Shown here: positions 57,267 through 64,000 of the stretch, in pieces
Position numbering within the stretch: the stretch's first letter is position 1
Layout: every line of letters begins with the position of its first letter
The notes under the pieces: model-generated
What the model was told of the DNA's origin: nothing
Database searches by the model: none
What the model saw: the letters and a program-made list of their open reading frames with translations, nothing else
Translations under genes and position numbers: made by a program
From: Streptomyces sp. FIT100
GTDB lineage: Bacteria; Actinomycetota; Actinomycetes; Streptomycetales; Streptomycetaceae
Direction of reading: 5' to 3'
NCBI RefSeq assembly: GCF_024584805.1
Contig: NZ_CP075715.1
Coordinates: 6,047,526 to 6,111,525 of the forward strand
Length of the DNA: 64,000 bases

Positions 57267-58160
57267 TCAGTGGCCGTCGCCGGCCTCGACCTTGAACCGC
57301 TTGGTGAATGTCTTTCCGCCGTCTGTGGATTCGTAGACGCCGCTCTGGGTGGCGGTCAGGATGTGCCGGTCGTCGAGCGCCGTGAGTGCCTGGGCCTGCC
57401 CGCCGGGAACGGTGCCCGCCTGCTGCCAGGTGGCGCCACCGTCGCTGCTCCTGCTGAGCGCGCCGTCGTCGTCGATTCCGTACAGCGCGCCGGTCGTCCC
57501 CCACGAGAGGAAGGCCATCGCCGTCGGCTGCTCGCCCGTCGCGAAGGTCTTGCCGCCGTCGGTGCTCTTCGCGATGCCGTCCGGGGTGGTGGCGAGCACG
57601 GTGTCCGGGTCGTCGGGGCTGACGGCGATGTCCAGTGCTTGGAGACGGGCGCGGTCGTCCCAGTCCGTGCCGTCCTTGCTGACGCGCAGCAGGGCGTTCG
57701 TGCTGTCGTAGCCGTAGATGGTGCCGTGGGCGTAGTCGAGGGCGTGGAAGTCGACCTCGCCCGCGAGGGACCGGGTCTTCCAGGTTTTGCCGGAATCGGT
57801 GCTCTCGATCAGGCCGCGGTTGGCGGGGCCGCCGGTTCCAGGGGCGGGGTGGCCGCTGGCCAGGAAGGTTCCCGCCTTCGCCACGGTGAAGCCCATGAAG
57901 TCGTCCGTGCTGGTGCCGACCTGCTGGGCCGCGCTGTCCTTGCCCGGCGTGAAGATCCCTTCGTGGGTGGCGACGTAGAGCCGGCTGTCGGCGGGGTCGA
58001 TGCCCAGCCCGTGAACGTGGCCGTGCACCGTCGCGGACGAATCCGTGGCAGCGGTGTCGGTGTCGTTGCCCGCGACGCTGTCGTCGGAGCAGGCGGTCAG
58101 TGTGAGTCCGAGCGCGAGGATCGCGGCGGCGGCCAGGGGCCGCTTGATGGTGTTCTTCAT
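57267..58160 (-). CDS. Secreted lipoprotein with BNR/sialidase-like repeats (F510_1955 family)
   Basis: A 297-residue lipoprotein. The signal peptide ends in a lipobox, LTLTACSD near residue 24. The mature part is a beta-propeller with repeated Asp-box motifs (STDSGKTWKT, SKDGTDW, STDGGKTF, SSDGGATW, STDGGKTF) and starts with HGHVHGLGIDP. Proteins of this kind are common beside DUF305 and copper genes in actinobacteria; the role is unknown. A perfect hairpin separates it from the DUF305 gene upstream. Confidence 0.82.
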   Translation of the reverse strand: MKNTIKRPLAAAAILALGLTLTACSDDSVAGNDTDTAATDSSATVHGHVHGLGIDPADSRLYVATHEGIFTPGKDSAAQQVGTSTDDFMGFTVAKAGTFLASGHPAPGTGGPANRGLIESTDSGKTWKTRSLAGEVDFHALDYAHGTIYGYDSTNALLRVSKDGTDWDDRARLQALDIAVSPDDPDTVLATTPDGIAKSTDGGKTFATGEQPTAMAFLSWGTTGALYGIDDDGALSRSSDGGATWQQAGTVPGGQAQALTALDDRHILTATQSGVYESTDGGKTFTKRFKVEAGDGH

Positions 58161-58199
58161 CGTCCCTTTGTCCTGCCGAGGGTAGGGGCCTACGTTCGC

Positions 58200-58231
58200 T
58201 GTTACGGGCCCTTGCGGGAGGGCCCGTAACA
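58200..58231 (-). terminator. 13-bp perfect stem after the DUF305 gene
   Basis: TGTTACGGGCCCT and AGGGCCCGTAACA flank a TGCGGG loop, 19 bp beyond the DUF305 stop and 40 bp before the next start. Confidence 0.75.
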
Positions 58232-58249
58232 GCGGAGCGTCGGTGTGGA

Positions 58250-58879
58250 TCAGAGCCGGTCGAGGATGCTCCGCATCTGCTCGACCTCGGCGGACTGGTT
58301 CTTGATGACCTCATCGGCGAGCTTCTTGGCGGCAGCGTTGCGACCGTTCTTCTGCTCGTCCTTCGCCATGTCGATGGCGCCGCTGTGGTGGTCGATCATT
58401 ATCTGGGCGAACTTGCGGTCGAAGTCGGTGCCCTTGGCGGTCATAAGCGCGTCCATGTCCTCGTCGGACATCATCCCGGGCATTTCCCCCGAACCGTGGC
58501 TGGCGCCGTGATCCACGCTCGGCGACTCGGGCTTGCCCCAGGACGTGAGCCAGGACCGCATGGTCTGGATCTCAGGGTCCTGGGCCTTCTCGATCTGTCC
58601 CGCCAGGGTCTTGATCTCCTGGTCGGACGCGCGGCCGTCGGCCAGCTCAGCCATCTCCAGGGCTTGCTGGTGGTGCGGGATCATCCCCTGCGCGAACGCG
58701 ACGTCCGCATCGTTGAAAGCGCCGGCGGCGGACGTCGCGGTCGTGGCCGGAGCGGCGGAGGAGTCGCTGCTGTCGGCACCGCCACAGGCGGTGAGCAGCA
58801 GGGCCCCGACGGCGACGGCTCCCACGACAGCGATACGGCGGTGCGGGGGTATGCGGAAGGAACGCTTGAAGGCGGTCAT
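58250..58879 (-). CDS. DUF305-family lipoprotein
   Basis: A 209-residue secreted protein with lipobox LLLTACGG and a Ser/Ala-rich linker. The DUF305 four-helix domain has the two His-His motifs MIPHHQQALEMAE and MIDHHSGAIDMA, plus a Met-rich joint (GEMPGMMSDEDMDALM). DUF305 proteins accompany copper and other metal resistance genes and are ferritin-like. A role in extracellular metal binding is inferred from the context. Confidence 0.85.
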   Translation of the reverse strand: MTAFKRSFRIPPHRRIAVVGAVAVGALLLTACGGADSSDSSAAPATTATSAAGAFNDADVAFAQGMIPHHQQALEMAELADGRASDQEIKTLAGQIEKAQDPEIQTMRSWLTSWGKPESPSVDHGASHGSGEMPGMMSDEDMDALMTAKGTDFDRKFAQIMIDHHSGAIDMAKDEQKNGRNAAAKKLADEVIKNQSAEVEQMRSILDRL

Positions 58880-58975
58880 GTTCTGTGTACCTCGTGTGGT
58901 CGATTCTGATCGAGTGGATGCGTAGGCGTGGTGGCGGGCAGCTCTGATGGGCATGTCCGCGCAGGAGAGGCCGGC

Positions 58976-59461
58976 CTAGATCCGCAGAATCGACAGTTGT
59001 GTGAGGTCAGGAGCTCTGGGCGGAGGATTGGGACGTACGGCTGCGAGAACCCTGGTGGCGAGTTTTGCGAACCAGTCGCGTCGGCCCAGGAACAGCGCGT
59101 GCAGCAGTGCGGCAAGAGCCCAGGAGCCGAGAACGGCCAGGCAGAGCGAGGCCATGTCCATCGCCATGCCGGGTTCGTCCGCCGGTGCGGAGACGATCGC
59201 CTGCTCAGGGCCGGCGGCCGCGTCCACAGCCGGTGGCGCCGGGGACAGGCCCGTGTCGGGGACGGCATTCGCACTGTGTCCGTGGCCGTGCGCGGGCGTG
59301 ACGCCCATGCTCGCCGCGTGCGAGGAGGAGCCCGTTCCCGTGCCGGTGCCGGTGCCGTCGCTGGGGTGACCGACGGTGTGCATGATGAACACGCCGAGTG
59401 CCAGCACCACGGCAAGCAGGAGACGCGCTGCCACGCTCACCGCTCGTGTGTACTGCTGCAC
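58976..59461 (-). CDS. DUF6153-type membrane protein
   Basis: A 161-residue protein with a first membrane helix (LLLAVVLALGVFIMHTVGHP), a Thr/Gly/His-rich extracellular loop (GHGHSANAV), and a second helix (SLCLAVLGSWALAALLHALF). The MHTVGHP motif identifies DUF6153, a Streptomyces family often found with DUF305 and copper genes. I prefer the GTG at 59461 because GGAGG is 11 nt upstream; the GTG at 59473 is too close to that site. Confidence 0.7.
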   Translation of the reverse strand: MQQYTRAVSVAARLLLAVVLALGVFIMHTVGHPSDGTGTGTGTGSSSHAASMGVTPAHGHGHSANAVPDTGLSPAPPAVDAAAGPEQAIVSAPADEPGMAMDMASLCLAVLGSWALAALLHALFLGRRDWFAKLATRVLAAVRPNPPPRAPDLTQLSILRI

Positions 59462-59474
59462 CTTTACGTTCACC

Positions 59475-59720
59475 TCCGCCGTCGACGATAACCGAGCTTC
59501 CGGGATCCGCCAGGTGGCGATCAGGTTGACCCAGCGGAACCAGGCTGGCGCCGCGCGCCGGGAAGTCGTCAAAGCGCTGGAGGCCGCCACCGAGCATGCC
59601 GATGCCGAACGAGAGCATCAGTGAAGCGCCGATCACCAACAGTATGCGCTGCAGGCCGGGTGCCGTGTTGCCGCCGGCGGCCGCCGGTTCTTCCCCTGTC
59701 AAGGAGCGCCATCCCCGCAT
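59475..59720 (-). CDS. Hypothetical membrane protein, possibly broken at its 3' end
   Basis: The frame from the ATG at 59720 gives a hydrophilic start, one membrane helix (ILLVIGASLMLSFGIGMLGG) and LQRFDDFPARGASLVPLG, where a second helix would be expected but is not found in this frame. It runs into the DUF6153 start without a stop. It is either a frameshifted gene or a spurious frame; it starts 13 bp after the cupin stop. Confidence 0.3.
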
Positions 59721-59732
59721 GGGAGCCGCAGA

Positions 59733-60179
59733 TCAGCCCGCGGAGGGACGCGGGGCGCGCAGGGGCGCCCGCTGCTTCAGCTCCTCCTCGTCGACCAACG
59801 TGAGCATCGGCTGACCAGGCGCGCACACCATGGTCACCAGGAACTTGGTCGGTGCGTCCGACAGGGCGTTGCCGTCCTGGTAGTGGATCACGTCACCACC
59901 CGGCTCCCAGAATGTCCCGCCGGCCTCGACCACGCGCTCCGGCTCACCCTCGAGCTCGAACCGGAGCGCGCCCTCCATCACGTAGCCGAACGACGGGCCC
60001 GAGTGGCGGTGCGGAGGGAGCCCGGGGTGGCCGGGAGGCCAGTCGACGAGGATGGTCATTCCCGAACCACCTTCGGGGAAGAAGGGCGGAGTGACGTCCT
60101 GCAGCAACTTCACTTCGGGCGGCAGCGACACCTGGTCCCCCTCGGCAGGGGTCGCGTGCACAGGGTTCTGCTCTGACAT
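59733..60179 (-). CDS. Cupin-domain protein
   Basis: A 148-residue single cupin. Motif 1 is GHPGLPPHRHSGPSFGYVMEG and motif 2 GGTFWEPGGDVIHYQ, with the usual metal-binding histidines and Glu/His positions. It could be a dioxygenase, isomerase or sensor. The ATG at 60179 follows GGAGGTGC. The C-terminal 35 residues are duplicated as a fragment at 45365-45501. Confidence 0.82.
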   Translation of the reverse strand: MSEQNPVHATPAEGDQVSLPPEVKLLQDVTPPFFPEGGSGMTILVDWPPGHPGLPPHRHSGPSFGYVMEGALRFELEGEPERVVEAGGTFWEPGGDVIHYQDGNALSDAPTKFLVTMVCAPGQPMLTLVDEEELKQRAPLRAPRPSAG

Positions 60180-60519
60180 CGTGATGCACCTCCATTGCTC
60201 TGCCCCAAAGGGCGAATGACTGTCTGCCGTCTCATAAGGCCCGGCGTACACGTCCCCTGATGACCAAGGCGCTGATTCCGTGTCGGGTGGCGCCGTCCTC
60301 CGCCTCTCACGAAGGGCTCAGGTCTCGATGCACCGTGGCACCCCTCGGTTTCACAGTCGGGAAGTTCTCCTCCCGATGTCGCAGGTCACGGGGCTGGCGT
60401 GAGCCGTCAGAGAACGGTGCCACCACCGCCGTACGCAAGCGGTGTGCTTGTGCCCGGCGGAGGCGCCCCCGCAGGGCACATGAATACCGCGCCGGGGCGC
60501 GTGGCATGACCGCGCGTCG
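60180..60519. other. 340-bp intergenic region upstream of the cupin gene
   Basis: Promoter region of the cupin gene and downstream region of the Csp gene. No further gene or clear operator was seen. Confidence 0.4.
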
Positions 60520-60924
60520 TCAGCCGAGGGCTTGGAGCAGATCGTTGCACGCCGTCTTGCAGGAGCGGCAAGCCTCGGAGCATAGGCGGCAGTGCTCCAT
60601 GTGCGTGTGGCGGCCGCATTCATCGCCGCACGCCTTACAAGCGGTGGCACACGCCTGGAGGATGGCCCGGGTGATGTTGGCGTCGTAGCCGGTGTGGCGG
60701 GACAGGACCGACGCGGTGGCATTGCAGATGTCGGCGCAGTCCATGTTGGTGCGGATGCACTTGGCCAGCTCGGCCGGCATGCCCTCCGACAGGCAGGCAT
60801 CGGCGCACGCGGTACACGCTTGAGCGCAGGCGATACATTCCTCGATGCACTTGGTGAGCTTCTCTCGGTCGACGCGACCGAGGTCGGCCGGGTAGGTGGC
60901 GAGCATCTCCTTCACCGACGTCAC
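60520..60924 (-). CDS. Four-helix-bundle copper-storage protein (Csp type)
   Basis: A 134-residue cysteine-rich protein of the DUF326/Csp family. It has 18 Cys arranged on helices in CxxxC and CxxC steps (CIEECIACAQACTACADAC, DCADIC, ACKACGDEC, HCRLCSEACRSC), the pattern of cytosolic Csp3 proteins that hold many Cu(I) ions inside a four-helix bundle. No signal peptide is present. The GTG at 60924 has GGAG 7 nt upstream. Confidence 0.85.
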   Translation of the reverse strand: MTSVKEMLATYPADLGRVDREKLTKCIEECIACAQACTACADACLSEGMPAELAKCIRTNMDCADICNATASVLSRHTGYDANITRAILQACATACKACGDECGRHTHMEHCRLCSEACRSCKTACNDLLQALG

Positions 60925-61060
60925 GGGACCGTCTCCTTTCGTGCCGGAGGCCGGCGGTCGAGGTGGCCACACCTCTTTGATCTCCGGCCCTTACCTCATT
61001 GTCAACTGGCTCACAGGGCCCCGCACGCGCACAGCGGGCTTCGCTGGCGTCTGGATGTGA

Positions 61061-61105
61061 GGGCGAGAAGGGCGAGAAGGGCGAGAAGGGCGAGAAGGGC
61101 GAGAA
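61061..61105 (+). repeat. Tandem 9-bp repeat, five copies
   Basis: GGGCGAGAA is repeated five times exactly, then decays to GGGCAAGGA. The unit is a multiple of three and could encode a repeated Gly-Glu-Lys, but no start site supports translation. Confidence 0.9.
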
Positions 61106-61122
61106 GGGCAAGGAGGTCGAAG

Positions 61123-61162
61123 AGGTGGAAGGAGCGTGGAGGGATGCTGCGCGTCTTCGTGT
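61123..61162 (+). pseudogene. Fragment of a DUF6126-type gene
   Basis: The 40-bp stretch encodes RWKERGGMLRVFV and then a TGA where the gene at 46445-46609 continues with YVFATHLF. Nucleotide similarity to that gene covers the whole fragment. Confidence 0.7.
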
Positions 61163-61256
61163 GACATGCACTGAGCCCGCTAGCCGTCCTGCGGTCGGGC
61201 CCGGCTGTCGACGCGGCGCCGGGTCGGCCCGTCAAAGCAGAGGGGCGTAGTGGGGA

Positions 61257-61562
61257 TCAGCCCATGCGGTGGTGGCCGTCCTGGGAGTCGCGGCCGCCCA
61301 TCGTCGTGCCGGACATCATCTCTTCCATATGCTGCCGTGCCTTGTCTCGTTGGTCGGCGGGTAGATGGTCTGTGCAGTGGCGGATCATCTCTTTCATGTC
61401 CATGCCGTGGTCGTTGCCGGATGACTGGGTATGGGTGATGGGCGGTGCCGGGCGCGGCTCCTCGGAGGGCGATGCAGCGAGGGCGGCGGTGGTGCCGTAG
61501 GCGCCGAGGCCGCCGAGGAGGGTGGTGGCCACAGCCACGCCGATGGTCCTTCGCCTGATCAT
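61257..61562 (-). CDS. Small secreted His/Met-rich protein
   Basis: A 101-residue protein with a signal peptide (RTIGVAVATTLLGGLGAYGT, cleavage likely after AALAA). The mature part is rich in Met, His and Asp (NDHGMDMKEMIRHCTDHL, HMEEMMSGTTMGG, DGHHRMG), a composition suited to copper binding outside the membrane. It is divergent from the P-type ATPase gene, with a CsoR-like site between. Family not named. Confidence 0.65.
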   Translation of the reverse strand: MIRRRTIGVAVATTLLGGLGAYGTTAALAASPSEEPRPAPPITHTQSSGNDHGMDMKEMIRHCTDHLPADQRDKARQHMEEMMSGTTMGGRDSQDGHHRMG

Positions 61563-61810
61563 GTCGGTGTCCCTTCCAGCGCCCTGTGTTTCTCTCCATT
61601 ACTGGTGCGTCCGACGCTAGAAGCAGGGTGTGAAGAACTCGTGAAGCGACCGTGCGCAGGCCCTGTGCGCCAAACGCTCTTGATCGCAGGTGGAGCCTTC
61701 CGCACCGGGAACCTTCGGTCCCCGAATCTGCCGGTGATCAGCGCATTTCCGTCCTGGGGACGCGATCGCTGTCCGGCGGGCACTCTTTCATCCGAGGCGT
61801 CCCTGCTTTG

Positions 61811-61827
61811 CTACCCCTGGGGGGTAG
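61811..61827. promoter_or_regulatory. CsoR-type copper operator
   Basis: CTACCCC-TGG-GGGGTAG is a perfect dyad of the GC-tract type flanked by TA that CsoR recognises in actinobacteria. It lies 77 bp before the P-type ATPase start, between that gene and the divergent His/Met-rich protein gene. Confidence 0.65.
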
Positions 61828-61903
61828 GCGTAGCTTCGGATTCAGGAGCCCAGGCGATGCCACGGGTACCGCCGATCACCCGGCGCACGGAAGGGAAGAC
61901 GTC

Positions 61904-64000
61904 ATGAGCGCCGCGGATATAGGGGTCGCGGCCGGGGCGATCGTCCTGATCGCGTTTCTGGTCTGGTACTTCTTCGGCCCCAAGAAGTCGAGCCAGGCCG
62001 AGCTCAAGGGCGGCGTCCAGGAGATCGGCATCACCGTCAAGGGCAGCTACGCGCCGGACCTGATCCGGGTCCGCCAGGGGGTGCCGGTCCGGCTGGTCTT
62101 CGACCGGCAGGAGGGCGGGGACTGCACTTCTCGCGTGCTCTTCCCGGACTTCCGGCTCGCCGCCTCGCTCCCGGCGTTCGCCACGACCGTGGTGGAGTTC
62201 ACCCCGGACAGGGCGGGCCGGTTCGGTTTCGTGTGCGGTATGAGCATGGTGCACGGAACGTTGCTCGTCGAGTCGGGCGACGGTATGACGCCCGTGCCTG
62301 CCCCCGGGGCCACCGCGGCGAAGCAGGCGCCGCCCGCCCGGACCGAAGCCGGCGCCGCCGAGCGGGAGGATGCCGAGGCGGCCGCTCGGCAGGAGGAGAT
62401 CGCCGATCTGACGCGGCGGGTCTGCGTCGGTGCGCTGCTGTCGCTGCCGGTCGTGGCGGCAGTCATGCTGCACGAGGTGTTCGGTGTGGACGTACCCGGC
62501 CTCCTGCTCAACAGGTGGTGGCAGTTCGCGCTGATCACGCCGGTGATGTTCTACACCGGGTGGCCGATCCACCGCACCGGCTGGCACGCCCTGCTGGGGC
62601 GCGCTGCCGAGATGAACGCGCTGATCACACTGGGCACTTCGGCGGCATACGGCTACAGCCTGCTGGTCACCGTGGCGCCGGGGCTGCTGCCCGCGGGCGT
62701 GCGCCAGGTGTACTACGAGGCGGTCGGCGTCATCCTCACTCTGATCCTGCTCGGCCGCCTCTTCGAGGCGAAGGCCAAGGCGGGCACCGGGCAGGCGATC
62801 CGCGAGCTGCTGAACTTGCAGGCGAAGACCGCCCGCGTCGTGCGGGACGGTACCGAAGTGGAGGTGCCCGTCGAGCAGGTCGCCGCCGGGGACGTCGTCG
62901 CGGTTCGCCCGGGGGAGAAGGTCCCGGTGGACGGTGTGATCGTGGATGGCCGATCCACGTTGGACGAGTCCATGGTGACGGGCGAGTCGATCCCGGTGAC
63001 CAAGAGCGCGGGCGACGAGGTCGTGGGCGCGACCATCAACCAGACCGGGGCCTTCCGCTTCCGGGCGACCAAGGTCGGCGCCGACACGATGCTCGCGCAG
63101 ATCATCAGACTGGTGCAGCAGGCGCAGGCGTCCCGGGCCCCCATCCAGCGGATCGCCGACCTGGTCGCGAGCTACTTCGTACCCGTCGTGGTGATCATCG
63201 CCGTCGCCTCGTTCACCGTGTGGTTCCTCGTCGGGCCGGCCCCGGCGCTCACCCTCGGGCTGGTGGCGGCCGTGGCGGTGCTGATCATCGCCTGCCCGTG
63301 CGCGCTGGGTCTGGCGACGCCGCTGTCGGTGATGGTGGGCACCGGGAAGGGCGCCCAGGCGGGGATCCTGATCCGCTCTGCCGAGGCGCTGGAGACCGCG
63401 CAGCGGCTGGATGTGGTCGTGCTGGACAAGACCGGCACCGTCACCCAGGGCCGGCCCGAGCTGACCGATGTCATCGCCGCCGAGGGCGTCACCGAGGACG
63501 AGATGCTGCGACTGGTGGCCTCGGCCGAGCACTCCTCCGAGCACCCTCTGGGCCGGGCGATCGTCTCCGGCGCTGCCGCCCGGGGCGTCTCTCCCGCTGA
63601 GGTCGGCGGATTCGACTCGGTCACCGGCCATGGCATCACCGCCATCGTCGACGGGCGCCGGGTGCTGGTGGGCAAGGCGGCGCTCCTCAGCGCCCAGGGC
63701 GTCGACACGACGCCGCTGTCGGAGGAGGCGGACCGGCTGGCCGGGGAGGGCAGGACGGCGATGTACGCCGCCGCAGACGGCCGGCTGCTGGGCCTGGTCG
63801 CCGTCGCGGACACGGTCAAGGAGGACTCGGCAGCCGCCGTCACCGCACTCAAGGGGATCGGCCTGGAGATCGTGATGATCACGGGTGACAACGCGCGGAC
63901 CGCCGAGGCCATCGCGGCCGAGGTCGGCATCGACCGGGTGCTGGCCGAGGTGCTGCCCGAGGACAAGGCCGACGAGATTCGCCGCCTCCAGGAGCAGGGC
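61904..64000 (+). CDS. Copper-translocating P-type ATPase with N-terminal cupredoxin domain (3' end outside window)
   Basis: 699 codons are present without a stop. An N-terminal membrane helix (GVAAGAIVLIAFLVWYFFGP) is followed by a cupredoxin-like domain, residues 38-125 (VKGSYAPDLIRVRQGVPVRL, FGFVCGMSMVHG), in place of the usual HMA domain. Then come the P1B-ATPase parts: MVTGESIPVTK (actuator), IIACPCALGLATP (metal-binding CPC), DKTGTVTQG (phosphorylation), EHPLGRAI (HP motif) and MITGDNARTA. CPC fits Cu(I) or Ag(I) export. GGAAGGGAAG precedes the ATG, and a CsoR-like site lies upstream. Confidence 0.9.
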   Translation, partial: MSAADIGVAAGAIVLIAFLVWYFFGPKKSSQAELKGGVQEIGITVKGSYAPDLIRVRQGVPVRLVFDRQEGGDCTSRVLFPDFRLAASLPAFATTVVEFTPDRAGRFGFVCGMSMVHGTLLVESGDGMTPVPAPGATAAKQAPPARTEAGAAEREDAEAAARQEEIADLTRRVCVGALLSLPVVAAVMLHEVFGVDVPGLLLNRWWQFALITPVMFYTGWPIHRTGWHALLGRAAEMNALITLGTSAAYGYSLLVTVAPGLLPAGVRQVYYEAVGVILTLILLGRLFEAKAKAGTGQAIRELLNLQAKTARVVRDGTEVEVPVEQVAAGDVVAVRPGEKVPVDGVIVDGRSTLDESMVTGESIPVTKSAGDEVVGATINQTGAFRFRATKVGADTMLAQIIRLVQQAQASRAPIQRIADLVASYFVPVVVIIAVASFTVWFLVGPAPALTLGLVAAVAVLIIACPCALGLATPLSVMVGTGKGAQAGILIRSAEALETAQRLDVVVLDKTGTVTQGRPELTDVIAAEGVTEDEMLRLVASAEHSSEHPLGRAIVSGAAARGVSPAEVGGFDSVTGHGITAIVDGRRVLVGKAALLSAQGVDTTPLSEEADRLAGEGRTAMYAAADGRLLGLVAVADTVKEDSAAAVTALKGIGLEIVMITGDNARTAEAIAAEVGIDRVLAEVLPEDKADEIRRLQEQG

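Larger units (their letters stand above)
60925..61256. other. 332-bp region with a 9-bp tandem repeat and a gene remnant
   Basis: Holds the promoter of the Csp gene, a tandem repeat and a fragment of a DUF6126 gene, each listed separately. No intact gene was seen. Confidence 0.6.

Noticed and set aside
60999..61250. Collagen-like GEK-repeat small protein
   Set aside because: The Gly-Glu-Lys run comes from a 9-bp tandem repeat; there is no ribosome site, and a DUF6126 remnant lies in another frame of the same DNA.

Overview
The window is GC-rich actinobacterial DNA and reads as Streptomyces chromosome. The evidence is strong third-position GC bias, many GTG starts, apparent leaderless genes, and lineage-typical proteins in their usual order (SepH, CutR/CutS, DUF5998, DUF4193, DUF3093, DUF3710, DUF3159).

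Bases 1-31605 are mostly core genome. Left to right: the tail of an acyl-CoA synthetase/acetyltransferase-like protein, DUF5998, a phosphodiesterase, thymidine kinase, a VOC protein, a rhodanese, sepH, a membrane protein, an IS1182-type insertion, a sugar-lactone oxidase, an MFS permease, ferrochelatase, an inositol-phosphatase-like enzyme, cutRS, a run of conserved small or membrane genes with dut, an orphan ABC ATPase, kdpD/kdpE, an OB-fold protein, DUF3159, two TrkA/RCK proteins divergent from a KimA-like potassium transporter, and an RNA (uracil-C5) methyltransferase. The KdpDE, TrkA and KimA genes form a potassium-homeostasis neighbourhood without kdpFABC.

From about 31.6 kb the character changes to accessory DNA. 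First comes a block of poorly known genes, including an operon of an HTH-ImmA/IrrE metalloprotease and a protein with a zinc motif like that of tRNA-guanine transglycosylases. An arsenic block follows (trxA, trxB, two arsC, arsR, an aquaporin in place of the usual arsenite permease, and an ArsO-like flavoprotein). It ends in a MerR gene broken next to a second, inverted IS1182 copy, which abuts an IS5-type element. Each of these elements is bounded by CTAG.

From 45.4 to 53 kb lies a regulatory and transport block. Three ArsR-family genes each have a palindrome beside them, and two of the palindromes share the core AATTGC-N8-GCAATT. One ArsR gene heads an operon of SulP transporter, flavin-type oxidase, anti-sigma-like ATPase, STAS protein and PhnA-domain protein. 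From 52.7 to 57 kb are decayed fragments (ArsR, permease, IS5 transposase, an Acr3/BASS-type arsenite transporter, an APC permease). The remainder to 64 kb is a copper/metal island: a frameshifted HMA chaperone, a CopD-like membrane protein, a TetR regulator, a BNR-repeat lipoprotein, DUF305, DUF6153, a cupin, an 18-cysteine Csp-type copper-storage protein, a His/Met-rich secreted protein, a CsoR-like operator and the start of a cupredoxin-fused P1B-type ATPase cut by the window end.

No rRNA, tRNA or CRISPR array was recognised. Family assignments come from reading the translations and motifs; no database search was possible.
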